Source of the DNA: CAZGSN01 sp964371655
GTDB taxonomy: Bacteria; Desulfobacterota; Binatia; HRBIN30
Direction: 5' to 3'
Assembly: GCA_964371655.1 (NCBI GenBank)
Contig: CAYJOD010000030.1
Span: 1-62,758, forward strand
Length of the DNA stretch: 62,758 bases
Every line of letters begins with the position of its first letter. Position 1 is the stretch's first letter. The translations under genes and the position numbers were made by a program. A model generated the notes under the pieces. The model did not search any database and was not told where the DNA came from. It worked only from the letters and a program-made list of their open reading frames with translations. Positions 50,220-58,938 of the stretch are shown piece by piece.

Positions 50220-51330
50220 ATGGCTGAAAGCGAAGAGCGTCATCCGGATTTCAACATTCCGGTCACTGTAAGCGGAGATGGTCGAGCGGTGACCGGGGTT
50301 GTGTGCGAGATAACCCTCCCTGAAAAGTATGACGCCTCGATCGGCGTGCGGCTCTTGCCTACCTTGGAACAATACCACGGCCTGCAGGGGCTGTTTGCGT
50401 TCGACATTGCGTACGATAGCACTGAGGGATTCCGGCTGACCGCGCGCGATGTCCAGGTCGATCAAAATTTCAACCGATCTTGGTCAAGCGGAGTCACGGA
50501 ACAGCCGATTGTCGCAGGTCATGCATGGGAATTAACGGTGACTCGAGACACCGATAGCTCTCTCGACGACGCGAACACGATCTTTCGCCTTACGCCCAAT
50601 ATCTATCTTCAGCCCTCAAAAAATCTCATTCACTCCTTCACCGGAGAGGTTGTATTGAAAGGACAATGGCGAAGAGCTTTCCCATTGGCCCATTGCGGCT
50701 GGACAGTTTTCGATAGCCATTACAGGTTCCGATCCACATCAGCGGGCATGTTGAGCCGCCCATATGCAGTCGCTTTATGCGATCTCGATGAGGCTATAAC
50801 CTTAGCAGCAGGCGAAGGAGGCGCTCGATGAGTTTCTCCTGCTTGTTTCCTTTGGAACTCGGCAGCGTGTCATTTGTAGGGGTTGGACTTCGGTTCGAGG
50901 CGGCACTTATCTGGACCACCATGCTCATCGGCAGGTACCTCCGAAACAACCGTTGGATCGCTCGTTCAATGATACCTTGGTCTGCCAAGAAAACTTTGTC
51001 GACTTCCTGATCGCTGGTTACCCAGTGTTGCGCGAGCATCCGCAAAGGAACCTGTTGCAACAGGCCCTGAGGCGTATGTCTCTCTACTACGACGGGGTAT
51101 CGAAGAACTACTTGACTCTGTTTAGCGTACTTGAAAGCGTCCTGGCTGCGTTTGCGCGAACCGATAATTCCGCCAGTGCGATTCTTCGGCGTGAGGAGTG
51201 GGTGACGCTCCGAGAAAAACTGAAAAATGTCGTACGCCGCGACCGTGCCCCCACCCCCGGTGCAAGTCAAGATTGGACGTTTGCGGGTGCTGGGTCGATG
51301 AGATGCCGTGCGCCTACGATTTCGAGCTGA
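50220..51330 (+). pseudogene. Frameshifted protein with an Apea/HEPN-like C-terminal half
   Basis: The first frame (ATG 50220, about 203 residues) is a beta-rich domain with FNIPVTVSGDGRAVTGVVCE and LHGLQGLFAFDIAY-like stretches and stops at 50831. A different frame is open from about 50806 to 51330 and reads KEALDEFLLLVSFGTRQRVI, then FVDFLIAGYPVLREHP, LLQQALRRMSLYYDG and NYLTLFSVLESVLAAF. The latter resembles ApeA/HEPN-like helical domains. One frameshift near 50780-50806 joins them into about 370 residues. No RX4-6H RNase motif is evident. The extreme 3' end shares a 16-base word with the next gene. Decay or sequencing error cannot be told apart. Confidence 0.45.
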
Positions 51331-51433
51331 AGCACAACCTCCGGCCACCGAAGACCTGGAAACCTTGCCGCTGGCCTTCCCGTGAACGGGAAGGCCTGAC
51401 GCGTGCCACGACACGCCCCAACGGGAAGGGTCA

Positions 51434-51477
51434 TGGCACAGATCACGGAAATAAGTGGCACAGATCATGGAATCAAG
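51434..51477. repeat. 22-bp imperfect tandem repeat
   Basis: TGGCACAGATCACGGAAATA (51434) is repeated as TGGCACAGATCATGGAATCA at 51456, two units exactly 22 bp apart. It lies 50-95 bp upstream of the secreted Cys-rich gene. It could be a pair of regulator sites on one DNA face or an insertion-sequence end, since IS21-type ends carry such repeats. No other feature is seen in 51331-51526. Confidence 0.5.
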
Positions 51478-51526
51478 AAAACGACGTGTAAAGCTGAAGA
51501 GCCGGTATTTGGTTTAGGAGGGAGCC

Positions 51527-53593
51527 ATGACCAGCGAAACTCTACGCAAGACAGTTTTCACGGGGAAGGCCGCACTCGCAGCCGCGTTCATCCTATGGGC
51601 ACGCCTGGCACAGGCGGACAACATTCCGGTGCTTGGCGTCGAGGCTAATCACGAAGGAGGCGCCGCCTGGAATGCGAATGGCTCGGGTCCGGAGCCGACG
51701 AAGACCGGGCATTTGATTCCGGCGCCCTACAATCAGTGCTTGAATACGAACGCCTACTACTACTTCGCGTCGCCCGAGTACGGCGGAATCGATCCAGCGT
51801 CACCGGGCGGATTCCACGGCATCGGCCCGATCAGCGGCTTCCCGGCGTTCACTGCTGCGCTGGCCGCAAATGGGTTTGTGGTTGGCGACCTTACCGCACG
51901 GTTCGGCTTGGGCTCACTCGGCAGCGACACCGAGGGTCAAGATTGGACGTTCTTGGGTGACATCGAGACCCGCTTCTACCAAGGCGGGACGTTTGTCCTG
52001 CGGCTACGCGGAGAGAACATGGTCGGTGGGGCCATGCCGCGTCTGACGTTGACCATCGACTACAACGTCGCGGCCAACTGCTTCGACGACGCGATCTCCG
52101 GCGTTACCGACTACGTCATACCGGTAGACCAGTCGGGCGCCAGCTCGGCGGGTGTGAAGGCTGTAGCAGCCGCCTTTCTCGCCGACCTTTGCGGCCAGGG
52201 GATGCGCTTCGTCTTCGATTCGGTGCAGCCCGCCGGCCAGGTAGAGTTCCAAGGCAACGGCCGCATCGGGGCGTTCTTTGATAATCAAGTTGCGCGCCTC
52301 GAAACCGCCTGTCCGGGATGCTGCCAAAGAGAAGGGGTGGCGTGCTCAGAAACGGATCGCTCGCAATGCCAGGGGATCTTCTACAGCAGCCCTGCTACCT
52401 GCGACGCCCAACTCGGCTGCACAACCCCGCAGGCGCTCTGCTGCGACGGTATCGTGCGTGGCGTCTGTTACGACCCGAACGGCGGCGGCACCTGCTTCGC
52501 GGCGTCTTGCTTTGCGGATTCCGACTGCCCGACCCCGGTAGGCTCGGTGTGCGATAAGGGCACGAATTGCGTACTGCCAGCCCCGGTGTGCATGGATACC
52601 GTCCACCCCGCAAAATGCGCGGCGTTCGGTGGCCGCGTAGTGGAGACCGGCGTCTGCGACGCGGTCGAAGGCGTCTGCGTCGCACCCCCGGTCAGCCCGG
52701 TTTCGTTTTGCTGCGATTGCCCCGGCGTGGAGCCGTTCGTAGACGTCTGCTTCGAGGCGATCGATGCGCAGAGCTGTCCAAGCATCTTCTGCGTTCCGGT
52801 GGCGAGCGCCGCGTGCGATCCGGTCAGCGAAACCTGCGTGGTGCTCGAACAGCCGACGGTCACACCCAGCTCTTCGCCAACGGTTACGCCTTCGGCGCTT
52901 CCAGCGACCGCCACGTTGACGGCAACGCGCACAGGGACCGCCACCAGCGGCGCGACTGTGACCCCAACCTCGACGCCGGCACTGTCGGCGACTCCGACCA
53001 TCCCTCCGCTGCAGTGCGGGCCAGTGCCGCAACTCAGCTGCCGGCAGCAGACGCGAGCGAATCGGGGACGCCTGGGATTCGACGACTGGACCGGGCGCTA
53101 CAACAAGAAGGACCGTCTCGAATGGGTGTGGCGGCGCGGTCAAAGCACGACCATGAGCGACTACGGGGACCCGCGAACGACCACCGCCTATGCGATTTGT
53201 CTTTACGACGGCACCGACCGTCTGATCTTCCAGGCCAGCTTGCCCGTGGGCACCCAATGGCGCGGTCTGCGCCGGTCCTTCATCTACACCGACCGCAGCC
53301 AGGCCTCGAGTGGGATCCGCAAGGTGATGTTGCGTTCGAACGGAGCGGCAGAGGGGCGCGCGTCGCTGCGCGTCGTCGGCAGAGGTAAGTTCAACAATCT
53401 GGGTGACGCCTCGAACACGACCAACTGGCCCGACCTCGGGGTTCTTCCGGTTCCCACAGCGCCTGCTGCCATACGCATGCAGCTTCTCAACAACGCCGGG
53501 TTGTGTTGGGAAGGCCGCTTCCAGACGCGTATTCGCCGCAACGCGGTGATCAATACGCGCGTCAGCCGCCTGCGCGCACGGAACGACGCCTGA
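51527..53593 (+). CDS. Large secreted Cys-rich protein with a Thr-Pro linker
   Basis: 688 residues; AGGAGGGAGCC lies right before the ATG. A signal peptide (about 1-30, ending AQA-DNI) leads to an N-terminal domain with NQCLNTNAYYYFASPEYGG and FGIGPISG-like segments (to about 270). A Cys-rich region (about 270-440) follows, with many CC, CxxC and C(x)4-8C pairs, e.g. CPGCCQREGVAC and CCDCPGVEP. Then comes a Thr/Pro/Ser linker (about 445-500) and a C-terminal beta domain with GFDDWTGRYNKKDRLEWVW and AICLYDGTDRLIFQA. The linker matches the style of the giant protein. It is probably extracellular and disulphide-bonded. No enzyme motif is seen. Confidence 0.75.
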   Translation: MTSETLRKTVFTGKAALAAAFILWARLAQADNIPVLGVEANHEGGAAWNANGSGPEPTKTGHLIPAPYNQCLNTNAYYYFASPEYGGIDPASPGGFHGIGPISGFPAFTAALAANGFVVGDLTARFGLGSLGSDTEGQDWTFLGDIETRFYQGGTFVLRLRGENMVGGAMPRLTLTIDYNVAANCFDDAISGVTDYVIPVDQSGASSAGVKAVAAAFLADLCGQGMRFVFDSVQPAGQVEFQGNGRIGAFFDNQVARLETACPGCCQREGVACSETDRSQCQGIFYSSPATCDAQLGCTTPQALCCDGIVRGVCYDPNGGGTCFAASCFADSDCPTPVGSVCDKGTNCVLPAPVCMDTVHPAKCAAFGGRVVETGVCDAVEGVCVAPPVSPVSFCCDCPGVEPFVDVCFEAIDAQSCPSIFCVPVASAACDPVSETCVVLEQPTVTPSSSPTVTPSALPATATLTATRTGTATSGATVTPTSTPALSATPTIPPLQCGPVPQLSCRQQTRANRGRLGFDDWTGRYNKKDRLEWVWRRGQSTTMSDYGDPRTTTAYAICLYDGTDRLIFQASLPVGTQWRGLRRSFIYTDRSQASSGIRKVMLRSNGAAEGRASLRVVGRGKFNNLGDASNTTNWPDLGVLPVPTAPAAIRMQLLNNAGLCWEGRFQTRIRRNAVINTRVSRLRARNDA

Positions 53594-54171
53594 GCAGCCA
53601 CGGCGGCGGCCGATGGGCAGACCGCGATGCGTTGCGTCGGGGGATCTGGGGACGTTCTTCACTTGTTAACGCAGACCCCTCCCCGCGGGTCGGGCTGGTG
53701 TAACGGATTGACATTACGGGCGAAGCCGCGCATTTCGGGGCCTGATTCGAGCTGAGCCGCGCGTTTTCGGGGGCGAAATTGCGCCGCGGGGATTCACCAT
53801 GCCGCGAGCAGATCGCCAGTACTAACCGGGGTACGTATAGAACATTACCCATCGCTGCCATCGACGACAGTTTCTCCTGCGCTTTGCCCGCGATCGACGC
53901 GAGTTCGTTGTGGGGGTGCAGGCCGGTCTCGGGATCACGAGGCGGTATCGTGCAATCGAGGCATGGGACAATGGCTGGGTGGTGCGGGAAGCGGCGGCGA
54001 CCTACGCTTACAAAAACAGGCCTCGGAAACGAGCCGCTGAGGCCGAAATGAACTCGTTTTGTGGATGGTATCTTTACAAGATTGCCAACTTGCGCCGGTC
54101 CGACCCCGCGGGGGCCGCACCCCGCTCACTCCACCGGCGCACCAGCATGTTCCTTACCGTTTCTGTAATGT
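53594..54171. other. Intergenic region, nothing firmly recognised
   Basis: 578 bases. Two similar words, GCCGCGCATTTCGGGGCC and GCCGCGCGTTTTCGGGGGC, lie near 53725 and 53757. A plus-strand frame at about 53910-54110 reads GLGITRRYRAIEAWDNGWVV and may be a scrap of a gene, but I know no match. No promoter is convincing. Confidence 0.35.
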
Positions 54172-56895
54172 GTGATAGAGGGTCGTCGAAGAGCATCGCG
54201 CGTGGCCCCATTCGACTTTTCGCAACTTCTTTGGATAGCGGGCGTACTGTTCACCCTGTGGAGTACCCGATTTTTCTTGATCGGGTTACAGGTGTTGGGG
54301 AGGCGGCGCGGGCTGCTGCGGACAAGTCTGATTGCGCGCGACGACACGCCGCCCGAATTGGCGCCCGTCTTCGACGCCGCTCATGAGACGCTGAGCGCGC
54401 TCGGATTCATCTTCGCACACGCCCAACGAATTGATAATCCGGCGACTCAGAGGCCCGACGTGTGCCACATCTATTGGCACGCGGAGGCGCACGCGTATGC
54501 CGAGGTGACGGCGAACCCTACCTTGCAGACGGGACAGCCGTTCGCCGTCGAGTTCATTACGCACTTCGCGGACGGTACAGCCGTGGCAACGATCGACGGC
54601 TTTCTCCACCTCGTTGAACCCTTCCCACCTTCGTACGCGCTCCACGATCACTACTGCGGGAATCTCGAACAACAATGGGCGGCACATGTACGCGAGCTGC
54701 GTCAGCGCGCCACGGTCTCTGAACCTGTATGGCGGAACGCCGCGGAATACGTGGCGGCCGCGAATCAATTCAACGAGGCGACCTTGCGATTCCACATCGA
54801 TACCGGATGGTGGGTACCGACTGCGGACCCCGACCTTTGGCGCCTGAGTTGCACGAGCGCGATCAAGATGGTCCGGCAGATCGTGCGCGGTCAAAAGAAG
54901 TCGCGTGGGCTCGCGAAGAGTCGGCGTGGGCCGGCCGGCGAAATGCTGGCGGCGGAAGTCGCGTCGGACATCAACGCCTTCGAGCGTGTGCACGACGCGC
55001 GCCGGGGATCGGCGGGATGGCTCGGCAAAACCCTGCTCTTCGTCGGAAGTGGCTTGGCGTGCGCCCTGGTCTTTGGCCTGGCGTTCTCCTGGCGCACAGT
55101 GCCGGTCTTGCTCGGCACCCTACTATTTCACGAAGCGGGGCACCTGCTCGGCATGCGGTGGTTTGGGTACCGTGACACGCAGATCCTCTTCTTGCCCTTT
55201 CTTGGTGCTGCCGCATTGGGTGACAAACAGGATGCCACGCCGCGCCAGGAGTTGATCGTTCTCTTGCTGGGGCCGGTGCCAGGCCTCATCGTGGGCGTGC
55301 TCTGCTTCCTTGCATCATTGCCCTACGGGATGGGGCTGTGGACCGAGATCGGCGCCATGGCCGTGCTGCTCAATGGCTTGAATTTGCTTCCTGTGCTGCC
55401 CTTCGACGGTGGCCGAATCGTCGAGGTGCTGTTTGCGAGGTACTTGCCGCGCGCGCAGTTGGTGTTTTGGTTGACGAGTATCGGGCTGCTGTTGGCATTC
55501 GGGTGGTGGTCGGGTGATTCGGTATTGGTTGTACTCGGGGCTGTGCTGGTGTTCGGATTTCCCCAGCAATGGCGCTGGGCCGTCGCAGTTACGCGCGTCA
55601 CCCAGATGGTTCCTCCGATTGCCGAACGCTCAGCACGCGTGGGAGCAATCTTTCGTGTTCTAGCTGAGTCTCCCTTTCGCACCCAATCTACGTCGGCTCG
55701 GTTCGATCTCGCCCGCCGCTTGCTGAATCATCTTTCCGTCGCACCGGCAACGTGGTCGACCATGATCATGGGTGGACTGGTTTACGTGGGCTGTCTCGCT
55801 GCCGTCACTGGACTGCCCTTGTATTTCGTGGTCTTCGACCGGCCCGACGTCCAGGCGAGGTTTCTGCGCACGACGCTGTGGCAGGTTGAGGAGCTAACCG
55901 CGCCGGACGAGTCCGATACGGACACGGCGCCGGCGCTTGTCTACATGTGCCCGCCGGCAACCACCGAGGCGGAAGGACACGACGGGAACAGCGGGCCGGA
56001 GGCATCATCCACGGTGATTGGCACGTTCGATACTGCTACAGCCGCGCCGGAAATCGCCGCACAGATGCGCGCCCGTTCGCGTGCCGTTCGGGCCACGACA
56101 TTCGGCCAGACGGTCTTCCTCGCCTCGCTCGACGAGAACGCCGTACCCGAAACGACTCTGGTCGAGACAATCCAAGGCCAGCACGGGACGGTATTCATCG
56201 AGAAGCAGTCCCGCCGAGGCGCCGCACTGGCTTCCGTTCGCTGCACCGCAGGCAGCGACGCGATCGCGGATGAGCTCCGAGAGGAAATCGAGCTTTATTT
56301 CCAGATGCCCAGCCGGGCGCGCGTTCAAGCCCCGTGGGCGTTCGAGGACACGCGCAACGCGGATGAGAAAGCGACATCCGCCCGCACGCGATCGACCTAC
56401 TACCGGCTGTGTCTCCATATCGCGCAGACATTGGCGGCCGCGAGTTTTAATGACATTGCTGAACGCTACTTGCGCGCCCGCGAGGCGCACGACGATGCTG
56501 ACGAAGAAGCGGCACGGGTGCAGCTCGAGGGCGAGCGCCACGCCCTGATCGAGAGCGTGATCGATGCGTTCGCGCGCACCAAAGATCCGCGTACGGACCC
56601 TGAAGTGGTCGCGGAATATCTGCGCTACGTTGAGGAGCAAGCGCAGGGCTCACGGGTGTATGATCTCTTCGGATTCAGTTCACCGGAGTTGCTCGCCGCG
56701 ATGTCAACAACGCCAGGCTCTTCGCGCTCGCCAGCATCGGCATTTGGTGGTCACGTACACCGCAACGGCCGCAATCTCGACGTCAATTCCGTGCATTTTC
56801 TAAGGACCGCAATCGGCTTGCCAGCCTTTGCGCGATATCTCTGTGCGCACGGCTGCTCAGAGATCCATTACGACCTGCGCCCGGTGACGGAGTAG
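54172..56895 (+). CDS. Large site-2 protease (M50 family) with extra N- and C-terminal domains
   Basis: 907 residues from GTG 54172. One N-terminal membrane span (about 15-38), then a cytoplasmic-looking domain of about 230 residues with Trp-rich motifs. The M50 core has the zinc motif HEAGH (H320-H324) in a membrane helix and NLLPVLPFDGGR (about 404-415), the second ligand site, with several spans from about 290 to 480. A further span lies near 525-545. The 350-residue C-terminal part is soluble, with a helical Ala/Glu/Arg-rich region (YRLCLHIAQTLAAASFNDIA). Typical S2P proteins are 350-450 residues, so this is twice the usual size. It would cleave membrane substrates in regulated proteolysis. 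The substrate is unknown. Confidence 0.82.
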   Translation: MIEGRRRASRVAPFDFSQLLWIAGVLFTLWSTRFFLIGLQVLGRRRGLLRTSLIARDDTPPELAPVFDAAHETLSALGFIFAHAQRIDNPATQRPDVCHIYWHAEAHAYAEVTANPTLQTGQPFAVEFITHFADGTAVATIDGFLHLVEPFPPSYALHDHYCGNLEQQWAAHVRELRQRATVSEPVWRNAAEYVAAANQFNEATLRFHIDTGWWVPTADPDLWRLSCTSAIKMVRQIVRGQKKSRGLAKSRRGPAGEMLAAEVASDINAFERVHDARRGSAGWLGKTLLFVGSGLACALVFGLAFSWRTVPVLLGTLLFHEAGHLLGMRWFGYRDTQILFLPFLGAAALGDKQDATPRQELIVLLLGPVPGLIVGVLCFLASLPYGMGLWTEIGAMAVLLNGLNLLPVLPFDGGRIVEVLFARYLPRAQLVFWLTSIGLLLAFGWWSGDSVLVVLGAVLVFGFPQQWRWAVAVTRVTQMVPPIAERSARVGAIFRVLAESPFRTQSTSARFDLARRLLNHLSVAPATWSTMIMGGLVYVGCLAAVTGLPLYFVVFDRPDVQARFLRTTLWQVEELTAPDESDTDTAPALVYMCPPATTEAEGHDGNSGPEASSTVIGTFDTATAAPEIAAQMRARSRAVRATTFGQTVFLASLDENAVPETTLVETIQGQHGTVFIEKQSRRGAALASVRCTAGSDAIADELREEIELYFQMPSRARVQAPWAFEDTRNADEKATSARTRSTYYRLCLHIAQTLAAASFNDIAERYLRAREAHDDADEEAARVQLEGERHALIESVIDAFARTKDPRTDPEVVAEYLRYVEEQAQGSRVYDLFGFSSPELLAAMSTTPGSSRSPASAFGGHVHRNGRNLDVNSVHFLRTAIGLPAFARYLCAHGCSEIHYDLRPVTE

Positions 56896-56927
56896 CAATC
56901 CTCTGAGGACGTAGAGATTGTGAATAA

Positions 56928-57059
56928 ATCCAGTGGCCTCGTCCGCCAGACTTTGATGCGCGCGGCGCGCCCTACGGAGATCCTGAACAGACGAGGGATT
57001 GGTAGAGTGCGCTGTGCGCACCCAGGTTCGGCTTAGGTCCTGAATCGATTTATTCACAA
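56928..57059. repeat. 132-bp unit with 13-bp perfect inverted ends
   Basis: TTGTGAATAAATC (56928-56940) and GATTTATTCACAA (57047-57059) are exact complements, and secondary matches (ATCCTGAA/GTCCTGAAT) follow inside. The AT-rich ends contrast with the GC-rich surroundings. It lies 33 bp after the protease gene. It could be a MITE-type element or a long-stem terminator. Confidence 0.6.
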
Positions 57060-57062
57060 ACT

Positions 57063-57841
57063 CGTGGGGTGCAAACGTTGCGTCCGCACTTGGCCCGCCC
57101 GCCTCCCTCTGGCGCTTCGGTCGTTGAACCGTCAGTCTAGGAAACAGCGAGCTGCGCAATGAGGATTCCCGAGAACCTGGCGGTCGCGCCTGCGCGCCAA
57201 GCTGTACGCGGTGATGTGCCGGTACTCGCACGCGTGCTGACCGATGCCTTTCGCACCGATCCCGTGTACGAATGGCTCTTCCCCAGTCTCGCGCGGCGCG
57301 CAGTCGATCAGCCAAGGTTCTTTGCGGCTGTCATGAATCACTACGTGCGCCACGGACTCGTATTCACGACTCCGGAGTTGCAAGGGGCGTCCATTTGGGA
57401 GCCGCCACGGTTGCAGCCTGCGGGCATACTCAACGAACTACCCGTCGGCCTTCGGCTGGCGCCGTTGCTGGGAAGCCGACTCCTGATCGCTATCCGAGGT
57501 TGGCTGCCCGTACACGCCCTGCGGCCGAGACAGCCGCATTGGTACCTCGCCGTGCTCGGCACCGACCCGCAACACCAAGGGCGGGGCGTTGGCGCAAATC
57601 TCATGCGAGCGGTGCTTGAACGCTGCGACCATGACGGTCTGCCGGCGTATCTCGAAGCCTCACGACACGAGACCGTGTCGTACTATAGGCGGCAGGGATT
57701 CGAACTGGTCGGACCGAGCGAGCTGTTCCGCGGGCCGACGATCTGGAGAATGCTACGCATGCCCCCGACGTGAAGGTACGAGCGCGTACAACACGAAGAT
57801 GCTGTGGCTGGAGTCCTCTGGGGACGTGGGGTGCAAACGTT
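57063..57841. repeat. 17-bp direct repeats flanking the GNAT gene
   Basis: CGTGGGGTGCAAACGTT occurs at 57063-57079 and again at 57825-57841, on either side of the acetyltransferase gene. Exact direct repeats could be target or recombination footprints, or members of a dispersed GGGTGCAAACG repeat family. The second copy is followed by the truncated PIN-toxin region. Confidence 0.6.
57159..57773 (+). CDS. GNAT-family N-acetyltransferase
   Basis: 204 residues from ATG 57159. The acetyl-CoA-binding core is clear: HWYLAVLGTDPQHQGRGVGANLM (motif A, Q/R-x-x-G-x-G/A), then ASRHETVSYYRRQGFELVG at the C-terminal end. The N-terminal part has VPVLARVLTDAFRTDPVYEW, typical of the family that acetylates small amines or antibiotics. 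The substrate is unknown. It is flanked by 17-bp direct repeats and by a MITE-like unit, so it may have arrived by transfer. Confidence 0.88.
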   Translation: MRIPENLAVAPARQAVRGDVPVLARVLTDAFRTDPVYEWLFPSLARRAVDQPRFFAAVMNHYVRHGLVFTTPELQGASIWEPPRLQPAGILNELPVGLRLAPLLGSRLLIAIRGWLPVHALRPRQPHWYLAVLGTDPQHQGRGVGANLMRAVLERCDHDGLPAYLEASRHETVSYYRRQGFELVGPSELFRGPTIWRMLRMPPT

Positions 57842-57956
57842 CCATCTTGTCTCAATCGCACCGCCTGCACCCCACGCCTCCCTTCCTCGTAGTCGTAGGG
57901 CTGTTGCTCTTGACCGCCGCGCCCGTTGCCGCGGATGACCGCGCGCGGCAGAGATC

Positions 57957-58091
57957 TCGCCGCAGTTGCCAAATCGTCTTGATGCCGGGATACTTTGGAA
58001 TGAAACGGTCGCACGTGAGGATTGCGAGCGAATGTGATTGGGCCAAGGCTACCAGGACTCGGTCGAACGGGTCCCGATGAATCGAAGGCAG
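57957..58091 (-). pseudogene. Truncated VapC-type PIN-domain toxin
   Basis: About 42 residues on the minus strand read LPSIHRDPFDRVLVALAQSH, then LAILTCDRFIPKYPGIKTIW, the C-terminal third of VapC toxins (HRDPFDR-(L/M)-L-(V/I)-AQA and the T-x-D acidic site). The N-terminal two thirds with the first acidic residues are missing, and no antitoxin gene is visible. It is a dead toxin-antitoxin relic. Confidence 0.7.
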
Positions 58092-58525
58092 AGCGGACCG
58101 CGGCGCGGTCGATAAGGACCGCTCTGCCATTTGTGTCGCACCATCAGGCGATGGCAGGTCAGGGAATTCCGCAGAGAGGTAACACCCTTTTCAATGTTGC
58201 TTTACAACATACTACTTGCGAGGATCTCATCTTGAACATGAATGTCGATGCCCATGATGAACGTCACCGCCGCTACGACGCTACCCACGATTCGAATCCG
58301 TGCCGGATTTCTCACCAGAGACCAGGTGCAAGCTGCCGGGCTGATCTCTCGGCAACGCACACCGACGCCTCGGTCATCGAATGGCCAGGGCGCCAGGGCA
58401 TTCTGGGCTAAAGAGGCACTGGCCCATAGGTGGCACCCGAGCCTGTGCCCGCGGGTGTTTGCGGTCCTATTGAACCTCGAATCCGACGCCGAAGCGCGAG
58501 CGCTGTCGGCCTGACCTGAAATCAG
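58092..58525. other. Intergenic region upstream of the Hpt gene
   Basis: 434 bases. A weak plus-strand frame (58242-58514) can be read, but its composition is not gene-like and I do not call it. A promoter for the Hpt, barrel and kinase genes is expected. Nothing else is seen. Confidence 0.35.
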
Positions 58526-58897
58526 ATGACCTCGATAAATAGACCGTTCCAGTCCCGCGACCGCGTCGACGAAATCATCGACCACGCCGCGGCGCTGCAC
58601 CACTGCGATGGAGACGTGGAGCTGCTACACGAGGTCGCCGCGCTGTTCCTCGACGATTGCCCGCGGCGGCTGGTCGACTTGCGTGACGCCGGCGCGCGCC
58701 AGGACGCCAAGGCGCTCGACAACGCCGCGCATTCGCTCAAAGGATCGGCCGGGAACTTCGGTGCCGAGGCGGCCGTTGCGGCAGCCGAGCGTCTCGAGCA
58801 GATGGCGCGCGCCGGAGACCTCAGCCATGCGGCCGAGGCGTGTATCGCCTTGGAAGAGGAGATAGGTCGCCTCTGCAAAGCGCTTGAACGACTGTGA
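58526..58897 (+). CDS. Stand-alone Hpt phosphotransfer protein
   Basis: 123 residues. A helical Hpt domain with phospho-acceptor H69 in NAAHSLKGSAGNFGA and ELLHEVAALFLDDCPRRL before it. It carries no kinase or receiver. It shuttles phosphate between the receivers of a hybrid kinase and an output regulator. The hybrid kinase two genes downstream has two receivers but no Hpt, so this is its natural partner. Its stop overlaps an upstream GTG alternative of the next gene (GTGA), so the three genes probably form an operon. Confidence 0.92.
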   Translation: MTSINRPFQSRDRVDEIIDHAAALHHCDGDVELLHEVAALFLDDCPRRLVDLRDAGARQDAKALDNAAHSLKGSAGNFGAEAAVAAAERLEQMARAGDLSHAAEACIALEEEIGRLCKALERL

Positions 58898-58938
58898 GTA
58901 ACGAAGGGCCGCATGGACTGGATCGGCATCCTATTCCC

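Noticed and set aside
57690..57720. TTCGAAC-like sequence recalling a tRNA T-arm
   Set aside because: It lies inside the acetyltransferase gene, and no acceptor stem or anticodon arm can be built around it.
58242..58514. 90-residue plus-strand frame before the Hpt gene
   Set aside because: No ribosome site, low-quality composition and an equally long opposite-strand frame.
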